Source: Cyanobacteria bacterium UBA5018
Lineage (GTDB): Bacteria > Cyanobacteriota > Cyanobacteriia > PCC-6307 > Cyanobiaceae
NCBI GenBank assembly: GCA_002396505.1
Contig: DGYA01000054.1
Coordinates: forward strand, 1-9,813
DNA: 9,813 nucleotides
Direction of reading: 5' to 3'
Shown: positions 1 through 6,305 of the stretch, one piece after another
How the letters are laid out: the number at the start of each line of letters is the position of its first letter
Position numbering within the stretch: position 1 is the first letter of the stretch
The notes under the pieces: generated by a model
Told to the model about the DNA's origin: nothing
What the model saw: only the letters and a program-made list of their open reading frames with translations
Databases searched by the model: none
Made by a program: the position numbers and the translations under genes

Positions 1-617
1 TTCTCCAGGGAAATCCTTAGTTTTTCTCCCAGTAACTCTCTAGCCAAGCCAATCAGCCCGTGACCACAAGGAAAATCATGAATCTCTATTCCTCCCAAAG
101 CTAGGTCGCCCCACCCCCCGGTTCCCTCTGGATAATACAATCTATAGATCATTTCTTCGGCGCGGAAAAGGGTTACTATTCCAGCATAGTATTGTGGAAT
201 ATAAGTGAAGAAAGCAAATCTATTAGCTTCTTTAACGCTCAAGAGAGAAGATGAATTAGCAGAAGTTTCGCTGGGAGCTCGGCCGAGGGATGCCACAGAA
301 TCAATCAAGGCTAGAAAAGCTACTTGTTGCCCTTGATGGCGAAGTTGTTGTGCAACTTCAAAGGCTAGTCTAGTGCCAAATGAATACCCAGCAAGAAAAT
401 ACGGTCCTTCGGCCTGCAAGGTGCGCATATCTCGGACATAATCGGCCGCCATATCTTCCAATCGTGTGTGGGGATTTTGCTTTCCATCTAGTCCTCGAGA
501 TATGAAACTATAAACTGGTTGTTGTGCATCAAGAAAAGGGCATAGGATGTGACCAAAAGGATGTCCTCCAGAACTTGGCATGAAAAATAAAGGAGGTTTC
601 GTCCCGCCGGTTTGCAG
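1..617 (-). other. Type I thioesterase domain (incomplete at window edge)
   Basis: Residues from about 1895 to beyond 2099. It begins with IPLQTGGTKPPLFFMPSSGG, has the nucleophile elbow AGYSFGT with Ser1973, FLALIDS with Asp2000, YYAGIVTLFRAEE, and FPCGHGLIG with His2080. The Ser-Asp spacing (27) equals that of surfactin TE as I remember it (S80, D107, H207). Asp-His is 80 against 100 there, so the lid is probably about 20 residues shorter. It should release the finished chain by hydrolysis or cyclisation. Counted over bases 1-420, this part is about 46% G+C, well below the A domain next to it. Confidence 0.88.
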
Positions 618-3600
618 GGGGATGAGAGTAGAAAGATGAGTGTCGTTTCGATCGGCATTGCCGCTGGTGGCATGCAACAGGGGCTCCAGTGCTGCGATGG
701 TGGGGTTATGGAACAGGGCGGCCAGAGAAGGAGCACTGCCGAGGGTTTGCTCAATGCGGGAAACCAGGCGAGTCGCAGCAAGGGAATGCCCTCCCATAAG
801 GAAAAAATTGTCGGTGATGCCGAAATCGCTATGGCCAAGCACCTCAGCCCAGAGGGCATGGAGCTGGAGCTGGAGCTCTGTGGAAGGTTCAACCCGCCGC
901 TGCAGATCGCCAGAGAAGGAGGGAGCGGGGAGTGCCTTGCGATCGAGCTTGCCGTTGGGTGTAAGGGGGAGGGCTTCGAGCCGGACGAAGGCCGCCGGGA
1001 CCATGTAATCCGGGAGGCTACGGGCGAGGAAAGGTCGCAGCTCGCTGGCGGAAAGGGCGTTGTCATCAGCGGTTTTGCCGGCAGCTGCATCGGCAGGGAT
1101 CCAGTAGGCCACCAGTTGAGGGCTGCCTGGTTGGTCCTCCCTGAGCAGGACGACAGCCTGCTTGATCGCCGGATGGGCGATCAGGGCGAATTCGATTTCT
1201 GCCGGCTCGATGCGATAGCCCCGCAGCTTGATCTGCTGATCCAGGCGGCCGTGGAAAGCCAGGGTGCCGTCGGAATTCCAGCTGGCCAGATCTCCACTCT
1301 TGTAGAGCCGGGCTGTGGGGTCGGAGGAGAAGGGATCGGGGATGAATTTCTCCGCCGTCAGCCCAGGGTTGTTGAGATAACCGTGGGCCAGGCCGGCCCC
1401 GCCAATGTGGAGCTCGCCGGGGATGCCGATCGGGCAGGGTTGGCCGGAGGGGCCGAGCACCTGCAACGAGGTCAGGGCGATGGGCCGGCCGAGCGGCACC
1501 CCAGCTGGATCCACCGTGTCACCTGCAGCCAGCCGATGGCAGCAGGTGAACGTGGTGTTTTCCGTCGGCCCATAGCCGTTGATCAGTCCATGGCCGGGCG
1601 GGAAAGCGTCCAGCAGGCGCTGCACATGCTCCGGGGAAAGCACATCCCCCCCCGCCAACACCTGTCGCACCCCAGCCAAAGCTTCCAGCTCGCTCTCCAC
1701 CATCGCGTGGAACAGCCCCGCCGTGAGCCAGACGGTGGTGATCCTCCCCTGCCTCAGCACCTCTGCGAGCTCCTGCAAGGAAAGCTGCCCCGGAGGAGCG
1801 ATCACCAGGGTTCCCCCATTGAGCAGTGGTCCCCAGATCTCCAACGTCGACGCATCAAAGGCCATCGGAGCCAGCTGCAACACCCGATGACCCGCCGAGA
1901 GCTGGTAGCCATTCACCGGATTCACCAGCCGCACGATGGAGGGATGGCCAACGGCCACACCTTTCGGGATGCCAGTGGACCCTGAGGTGTAGGTGATGTA
2001 GGCCAGTGGCGGCCCTGAGACGGCCCCCCGGACCGGGTGTGGGCTGTGGATCATTTCTGGCCCTTCCGCGGTGAGCAGGAGGGTGCAACCGGCCTCATCC
2101 AGCAGCAGGTGTTGGCGTTCCACAGGCCAGGCCGGATCCAGCGGCAGATAGGCCCCACCCGCTTTAAGGATGGCGAGAAGGGAAATGATGAGCTCTAGGG
2201 ATCGTTCGAGACACAGCGCTACGATCTTGTCGGGGCCAATACCAAGTTCAATGAGGTGATGGGCGAGCTGATTACTGCGAGCGTTGAGTTCTGCGTAGGT
2301 GAGCTGTTGATCATCAAAGACCAGGGCAAGTGAATGGGGAGTACGCTCCGCCTGTTGTTCAAACAACTTATGGACACAGACTCCAGGAAGATCTATCTTT
2401 GGCCCGTGTTGCCAGCTCTCGATCAGCAGACGCTCGCTTTCCGGCAACAAGTTCAGGGATGCGGCGGGAGCATCGGGAGCCTGTGCGGCGGAGGCAAGCA
2501 GGGAGAGGAGATGGGAGGCGAGGCGCTGGATGCGATCGGCGCAGAAGAGGTCTGTGGCATAGACCAAGGTTGTGTTGAGGCCACCATCTGGATCACGCCG
2601 CAGGAAGAATTCCAGGTCGAGGCGAGAAGAGGCTGTGCTCGATTGGATGGGTTCAACCGCCAGCCCATCCAGGTTGCTCAGCGAGGGTTCGTGCAGCTCG
2701 ATCAGCTGCAGCATCACCTGAACGAGAGGATTACGGCTGGTGTCGCGCTCCAGGTTCAGCGCCTCAACGATCTGCTCAAAGGGGAGCTCTTGATGGTCGT
2801 AGGCGTTGATGGAGGTGGTTTTGACCTGCTGAAGGAGCTGGCGGAAGGAGAGATCAGCTGAGAAGAGGGTGCGGATGGGGAGTGTGTTGACGAAAAAGCC
2901 GATCAGGTGTTCGAGATCGGGATGGTTGCGGCCCCAGATGGGGATGCCGATCGCGAAGTCGTCCTGTCTGCTGTAGCGATGCAGCAGCAGGGCAACCAGG
3001 GCAAGCAGGCCCATCTGCAGGGTGGCAGCTTCTGAGCGACAGAGCTGCTCAAAGGGAGCCAGGAGAGCGGGCTCGATGCGGAAGAAGTGGCTGGCACCCT
3101 GATGGGAAGGAGTGGCTGGACGTGGGTGATCGGTGGGCAGCTCGAGGGGCTCGAGAGCTGTGAGTTGTTCAATCCAGTAGCGCTTGAGAGCCTGAAGTCG
3201 ATCGCCGCTTAGTTGGTCTCGCTGCCAGGCGGCATAGTCGTGGTAATTGACCTGCAGTGGCGATATGCCGGAAGCTTGGCCAGAGCGTTGTGCGTTGTAG
3301 AGGGCGGTGAGATCGCGGCTGAGCAGGGAGAGCGACCAGCCGTCGGAGGCGATGTGGTGGTGATTGATGAGGAGAACATGCTCCTGTTCGCTGATCGCGA
3401 GCAGACGTGCACGCAGCAGCAGGCCTGAGGCCAGATCAAAGGGTGTGGTGTCTTCCTGCTGCAGCCAGGCCTGGACCACAGCCTCAGGATCGCGATCCCC
3501 GAGGGACTCGAGCTCCAGCTGGATGGGAATTGGGGGATGAATGAGCTGAAGAACCTCGCTGCCGCGCAACTGGAAGGAGGTGCGGAGGGTGGGATGGCGC

Positions 3601-6299
3601 TCGATCAGATCGGTAAGGGCCTGAGCCAGGGCCTCACGATCAAGCTGACCGCTGAGCCGCCAGAGGGTAGGCAGGTGATAGGCGGTGAGATCGCGTTGGA
3701 GTTGCTGGAGGAACCAGAGACGCGCCTGGGCGTAGGAGGCCAGGAAGGCCTGGCAGCCTTGTGGCCAGTCGCCGGCAAGGGGGCCGGTGGCGGCAATGGC
3801 CGTCAGGGACGGCGAGGGTGCGCTGTTTTCAGGTGTGACCCCAGAGGAGTGCAGAACGCTGGCCAGAGCTGCAATGGAGGGGTTTTGAAACAGCGCAGCC
3901 AGCGGCGGAGCATGACCAGTGGTTTGCGCGATGCGTGCAACAAGACGGCCTGCAGCTAAGGAATGACCCCCCACAAGGAAGAAGTTGTCGGTGATGCCGA
4001 AGTCGCTGTGACCGAGCACGTCAGTCCAGATGGCATGGAGCTTGCGTTCCAACGGCGTGGCGAGAGCTATGTCGTGCCCCGGATCGCCTTCGAGACCGCC
4101 AAGCCTTGCAGTTGGCTGCGATGGTTCTCCCAACCAATGCCGCTCACGGGCAAAGGGGTAGGTGGGTAGCGAAACCACCCGGCCATGTTGAGAGCCGCAG
4201 ACCTTGCTCCAGGCCACCGGCACGCCGCGCTCGGCCAAACGAACGGCAGCCACTAGCAGGGTTTCCCAGGCTGTGCCGGCAGCCGAGGAAGCCAGCCCAT
4301 CCAGCTCGGCCAGCTCTGCCGGTGATCCCACCTGACCGCTGCCCATCTGGATCAGAATCGGTTCCTGGCCGATGGCAACGGGGGGCGCCGGGCACTCCGA
4401 AACCGGTGCTGTATGGAGATCTGGGGCGCTGATGAGTTTTTGGAACTCTGTCTCCAGATCGCTGTCCGCTGTCGCAACCGCGTTGGCGATGGCGGCAGCG
4501 GCTCGCCCCAAGGGCTCTGCCATCCGGACCCGGGGCTCGACCCCCCAGGCCATCCATAGCTGATGCAGGATGACCTCCCCCACAATGTGGATAATCCCTG
4601 GGGGGAGATCGTCCTGACGGCAGCTCCCGAGCAGCCGCTGAGCAACGTTGAGGGCTTGACGAACGGATTCGTGGTGGACAGCGATCTCGGCCAGGGCATT
4701 CAGCGAAAAGGCGCAGCGGCCTGTGAACACGAAGCCAAGCTGGGGCGGCACAGCTCTGGGTACAGCCACGTGGGGCGGCACGCCTGGCTGGCTGGAGTCG
4801 GGCGAGTGGAGCGACTGGACCAGCCGAGCCTGCAATTGCGCAAACGACGCAGCAGTGATCGCCACACGCACCGGCAGCTGCGAACGGGAGCGATTCACCG
4901 TCCAACAGATGTCAGCCAGGGAAAGGGAGGAGTTGCTGCGCAAGAAGTCCAGAAGGATGGCGCACCGCTCGCGCAAACCTTCGTGGGTGGCGGCCGAAAG
5001 CATCAACACATGAGCCGAATGGCTGCTGGCCAGAGATTGAACTTGCTGGGGCGGCTCGCGAAGCAAGATGTGAGCGTTCGTGCCGCCAAAGCCGAAAGCA
5101 CTAATACCCGCTAGCACGGGTTTGTTTGAGGGATGGATCGGCTCAAGGGTGGTTGGCACCGAAAAGCCCAGTGCATCAAGGTTGAAAGATGGATCGCATG
5201 CTTGGTAATTCAGGGTGGGAGGCAGCTGTTTGTGATGTAGAGCCAGTGCTGTTTTGATCAGACCCGCCATACCAGAGGCAGCTTCGCTGTGGCCGATGTT
5301 GGGCTTGAGCGATCCAACTTTCAGGGGTTGCGCTCCACGTCTCTGCTTGCCAACGGCAGCCGCCAGGGCCTTGAGTTCGATGACATCGCCAACTTTGGCG
5401 CCGACCGCATTGAGCTCTACATAGAAGAGGTCGGCGGGGTCTACACCCGGCGAAGAGTAGACATCGCTGAGCAGATCGATTTGGGAATGCAGGCAAGGCA
5501 AGGCCAAGCCATTGCCTTGACCGTTGTGTCTGGTGCGACAGTCCTGGATCAGCGCATAGATGCGATCACCATCGACGAGGGCTTGCTCTAAGGGCTTGAG
5601 TACCGCTACTCCAACGCCCTCACTACGCACATAGCCATCCGCTGTGGTATCCAGGGGTCGACATTGCCCCCGCTTTGAATGCCAGCCGCTGTTGATCAAG
5701 ACCTGAGACACCTTGGGAGCAAAGATCAAGTTGACGCCTGCAGCAATAGCGAGCTGACTGCGCTTGAGCCAGAGCTCTCGACAAGCCAGATCAACCGCTA
5801 CCAGAGCTGATGAACAAGCTGTGTAGATGCAGGCGCTGAACCCACTGAAGCCAAACGACTGGGATATCCGATTGGCAGGGATGGATGGATGACAGCCAAG
5901 GAAATTAGGAAAGGTGAGATGATCTTCTCTAGCATCTGCCAGCTTCGCGTATTCGTTGTCGCCCATACCAATAACAACCGCCGTGTTGCTGCCACGCAGA
6001 GAGCCAGGATCAAGGCCAGCATCCTCCAGGGCGCTCCAGGTGAGTTCCAACAGCAGCCGCTGCTGCGGATCCATCTGGTCGGCGATCTGTGGGTTGATCT
6101 TGAAGAAGCTGGCGTCAAAGAAATCAATATCATCCAAGAAACCACCCTTCTGGCCAGGAACAAAGTGCCCAGCCCGCCACGGCGGTGGGGCTCCAATGGA
6201 CTCCACGCCATCCACCAGGTTTTGCCACAGCTCATGGGGAGAAGCAGCGCCGGGGTAACGGCACCCCAAGCCAATGATTGCAATGGGTGAACAATCCAT
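1..6299 (-). CDS. Hybrid PKS-NRPS synthase, KS-AT(degenerate)-carrier-C-A-carrier-TE; 3' end cut by window edge
   Basis: One uninterrupted frame of 2099 codons runs from an ATG at 6299 to base 3 with no stop, so the C-terminus lies outside the window. I read every codon of this frame and found no frameshift or internal stop. The start MDCSPIAIIGLGCRYPGA is the usual beginning of a ketosynthase, 6 bases after the ligase stop. Domains by residue: KS 1-425, linker and AT remnant 426-725, peptidyl-type carrier 745-815, condensation 845-1265, adenylation 1286-1795, carrier 1805-1875, thioesterase from about 1895. It probably takes an acyl chain from the upstream ligase/carrier pair, couples it to one amino acid and releases the product by TE. 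The NRPS half has all key residues, while the PKS half lacks those needed for malonyl loading and decarboxylative condensation. The TE His is already visible, so few residues should be missing unless further domains follow. No terminator can be seen. Confidence 0.95.
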   Translation of the reverse strand, partial: MDCSPIAIIGLGCRYPGAASPHELWQNLVDGVESIGAPPPWRAGHFVPGQKGGFLDDIDFFDASFFKINPQIADQMDPQQRLLLELTWSALEDAGLDPGSLRGSNTAVVIGMGDNEYAKLADAREDHLTFPNFLGCHPSIPANRISQSFGFSGFSACIYTACSSALVAVDLACRELWLKRSQLAIAAGVNLIFAPKVSQVLINSGWHSKRGQCRPLDTTADGYVRSEGVGVAVLKPLEQALVDGDRIYALIQDCRTRHNGQGNGLALPCLHSQIDLLSDVYSSPGVDPADLFYVELNAVGAKVGDVIELKALAAAVGKQRRGAQPLKVGSLKPNIGHSEAASGMAGLIKTALALHHKQLPPTLNYQACDPSFNLDALGFSVPTTLEPIHPSNKPVLAGISAFGFGGTNAHILLREPPQQVQSLASSHSAHVLMLSAATHEGLRERCAILLDFLRSNSSLSLADICWTVNRSRSQLPVRVAITAASFAQLQARLVQSLHSPDSSQPGVPPHVAVPRAVPPQLGFVFTGRCAFSLNALAEIAVHHESVRQALNVAQRLLGSCRQDDLPPGIIHIVGEVILHQLWMAWGVEPRVRMAEPLGRAAAAIANAVATADSDLETEFQKLISAPDLHTAPVSECPAPPVAIGQEPILIQMGSGQVGSPAELAELDGLASSAAGTAWETLLVAAVRLAERGVPVAWSKVCGSQHGRVVSLPTYPFARERHWLGEPSQPTARLGGLEGDPGHDIALATPLERKLHAIWTDVLGHSDFGITDNFFLVGGHSLAAGRLVARIAQTTGHAPPLAALFQNPSIAALASVLHSSGVTPENSAPSPSLTAIAATGPLAGDWPQGCQAFLASYAQARLWFLQQLQRDLTAYHLPTLWRLSGQLDREALAQALTDLIERHPTLRTSFQLRGSEVLQLIHPPIPIQLELESLGDRDPEAVVQAWLQQEDTTPFDLASGLLLRARLLAISEQEHVLLINHHHIASDGWSLSLLSRDLTALYNAQRSGQASGISPLQVNYHDYAAWQRDQLSGDRLQALKRYWIEQLTALEPLELPTDHPRPATPSHQGASHFFRIEPALLAPFEQLCRSEAATLQMGLLALVALLLHRYSRQDDFAIGIPIWGRNHPDLEHLIGFFVNTLPIRTLFSADLSFRQLLQQVKTTSINAYDHQELPFEQIVEALNLERDTSRNPLVQVMLQLIELHEPSLSNLDGLAVEPIQSSTASSRLDLEFFLRRDPDGGLNTTLVYATDLFCADRIQRLASHLLSLLASAAQAPDAPAASLNLLPESERLLIESWQHGPKIDLPGVCVHKLFEQQAERTPHSLALVFDDQQLTYAELNARSNQLAHHLIELGIGPDKIVALCLERSLELIISLLAILKAGGAYLPLDPAWPVERQHLLLDEAGCTLLLTAEGPEMIHSPHPVRGAVSGPPLAYITYTSGSTGIPKGVAVGHPSIVRLVNPVNGYQLSAGHRVLQLAPMAFDASTLEIWGPLLNGGTLVIAPPGQLSLQELAEVLRQGRITTVWLTAGLFHAMVESELEALAGVRQVLAGGDVLSPEHVQRLLDAFPPGHGLINGYGPTENTTFTCCHRLAAGDTVDPAGVPLGRPIALTSLQVLGPSGQPCPIGIPGELHIGGAGLAHGYLNNPGLTAEKFIPDPFSSDPTARLYKSGDLASWNSDGTLAFHGRLDQQIKLRGYRIEPAEIEFALIAHPAIKQAVVLLREDQPGSPQLVAYWIPADAAAGKTADDNALSASELRPFLARSLPDYMVPAAFVRLEALPLTPNGKLDRKALPAPSFSGDLQRRVEPSTELQLQLHALWAEVLGHSDFGITDNFFLMGGHSLAATRLVSRIEQTLGSAPSLAALFHNPTIAALEPLLHATSGNADRNDTHLSTLIPLQTGGTKPPLFFMPSSGGHPFGHILCPFLDAQQPVYSFISRGLDGKQNPHTRLEDMAADYVRDMRTLQAEGPYFLAGYSFGTRLAFEVAQQLRHQGQQVAFLALIDSVASLGRAPSETSANSSSLLSVKEANRFAFFTYIPQYYAGIVTLFRAEEMIYRLYYPEGTGGWGDLALGGIEIHDFPCGHGLIGLARELLGEKLRISLE
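675..887 (-). other. Peptidyl carrier domain 2 (thiolation domain)
   Basis: Residues 1805-1875. LQLQLHALWAEV precedes LGHSDFGITDNFFLMGGHSL, with Ser1839 (codon 783-785) as the 4'-phosphopantetheine site. It holds the aminoacyl group made by the A domain and then presents the condensed acyl-amino acid to the TE directly after it. The 60 bases around its active-site motif match those of carrier 1 at 51 positions. Confidence 0.93.
783..842 (-). repeat. Intragenic repeat copy 1 (carrier 2 active-site region)
   Basis: These 60 bases and those at 3960-4019 match at 51 positions without a gap when compared base by base. Both encode LGHSDFGITDNFF followed by GGHS with one differing residue between. 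Similarity continues more weakly toward the downstream half of both carrier domains. This is a paralogous carrier pair from module duplication or gene conversion. Confidence 0.75.
915..2444 (-). other. NRPS adenylation domain, valine-like specificity code
   Basis: Residues about 1286-1795. Core motifs seen: A2 LKAGGAYLPLDP, A3 YTSGSTGIPKGV, A4 AFDASTLEIW, A5 NGYGPTEN, A6 GELHIGGAGLAHGY, A7 YKSGDLASW, A8 GRLDQQIKLRGYRIE and A10 NGKLDRKALP, with Lys1784 as the catalytic lysine. Aligned by eye to the GrsA phenylalanine domain, the ten specificity positions read D-A-L-W-L-G-G-T-F-K. This is close to the published valine code D-A-F-W-I-G-G-T-F-K. I infer valine, with isoleucine or leucine as alternatives. 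Confidence 0.92.
2505..3767 (-). other. NRPS condensation domain
   Basis: Residues about 845-1265. Motifs in order: C1-like SYAQARLWFLQQL from 855, C2 RHPTLRTSF, C3 HHIASDGWS with catalytic His982 and Asp986, C4-like YHDYAAWQRDQL, C5 IGFFVNTLPIRT, and HQELPFEQIVEAL with NPLVQVM. It makes the amide bond between the acyl chain on carrier 1 and the amino acid on carrier 2. By eye it looks more like an elongation (LCL) domain than the starter C domains that usually accept fatty acyl donors. That subtype call needs a phylogeny. Confidence 0.93.
3855..4067 (-). other. Peptidyl-type carrier domain 1 (thiolation domain)
   Basis: Residues 745-815. It has TPLERKLHAIW, then LGHSDFGITDNFFLVGGHSL with Ser780 (codon 3960-3962) as the phosphopantetheine site. 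Although it follows a KS-AT, the motif is the GGHSL of NRPS carriers and not the GLDSL typical of polyketide ACPs. It is closely related to carrier 2 of the same protein. Its expected cargo is the fatty acyl chain handed over by the KS, or directly by the ligase, which becomes the donor for the C domain. Confidence 0.9.
3960..4019 (-). repeat. Intragenic repeat copy 2 (carrier 1 active-site region)
   Basis: Partner of the copy at 783-842, in the same orientation and reading frame. Most of the nine differences are at third codon positions, consistent with both copies being held under selection for the same protein sequence. Confidence 0.75.
4125..5024 (-). other. Post-KS linker and degenerate, internally deleted acyltransferase domain
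   Basis: Residues 426-725. After a linker ending near 515, the AT-like part starts with LGFVFTGRCAF, where GQG of the usual FTGQGAQ has become G527-R528-C529. It continues to the HQLWMAWGVEP segment that normally precedes GHSxGE; here the motif is MAEPLGR, with Pro596 at the serine position and Glu595 at the His position. About 50 residues later the C-terminal AT landmarks reappear (EPILIQMG near 652, then VSLPTYPFARERHW to 722). From memory of intact ATs the stretch between these marks is near 200 residues, so about 140 are missing, including the region of the catalytic His. Pairing of landmarks was done by eye. It cannot be a working malonyl loader, but may survive as a structural spacer. 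Confidence 0.85.
5025..6299 (-). other. Ketosynthase domain, predicted non-elongating (KS0-like)
   Basis: Residues 1-425 of the synthase. Seen: N-terminal IAIIGLGCRYPGA, MDPQQRLLLE near residue 75, the nucleophile motif YTACSSALVAVD with Cys162, GSLKPNIGHSEAASG with His337, and the closing GFGGTNAHILL near 405-413. The middle motif, normally EAHGTGT, reads VELNAVGAKVGDVIE, so the first catalytic His is Asn297. The usual Asp before TACSS is Tyr. Family knowledge: that His takes part in decarboxylating the malonyl extender, and KS0 domains in trans-AT assembly lines often lack it while keeping the Cys for transacylation. Inference: this domain passes an acyl chain on unchanged. It could instead be a decaying relic. 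Confidence 0.9.
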
Positions 6300-6305
6300 G
6301 ATCAC

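Noticed and set aside
612..1985. Plus-strand open frame of 457 codons
   Set aside because: It lies wholly antisense to the adenylation, carrier and thioesterase domains, whose motifs are unmistakable. It matches nothing recognisable and is explained by the G+C-rich third-position bias of the real gene.
4741..4781. 11-base direct repeat TGGGGCGGCAC at 4741-4751 and 4771-4781
   Set aside because: Too short to call an element. It falls in a Pro/Val-rich linker (VPPHVAVPRAVPQ) and is likely local codon repetition.
4144..4905. Minus-strand open frame of 253 codons
   Set aside because: It is in a different frame from the synthase, which is open and motif-bearing through the same bases; the Arg/Ala/Pro-rich translation is typical of a shadow frame.
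4125..5024. Frameshift as an explanation for the broken AT
   Set aside because: I read the synthase frame codon by codon across this stretch. It stays open and AT landmarks at both ends are in the same frame, so the loss is deletion and substitution, not a reading-frame slip.
5798..6283. Minus-strand open frame of 161 codons inside the KS region
   Set aside because: It overlaps the KS active-site coding sequence in another frame and shows no domain; it is a shadow of the synthase.
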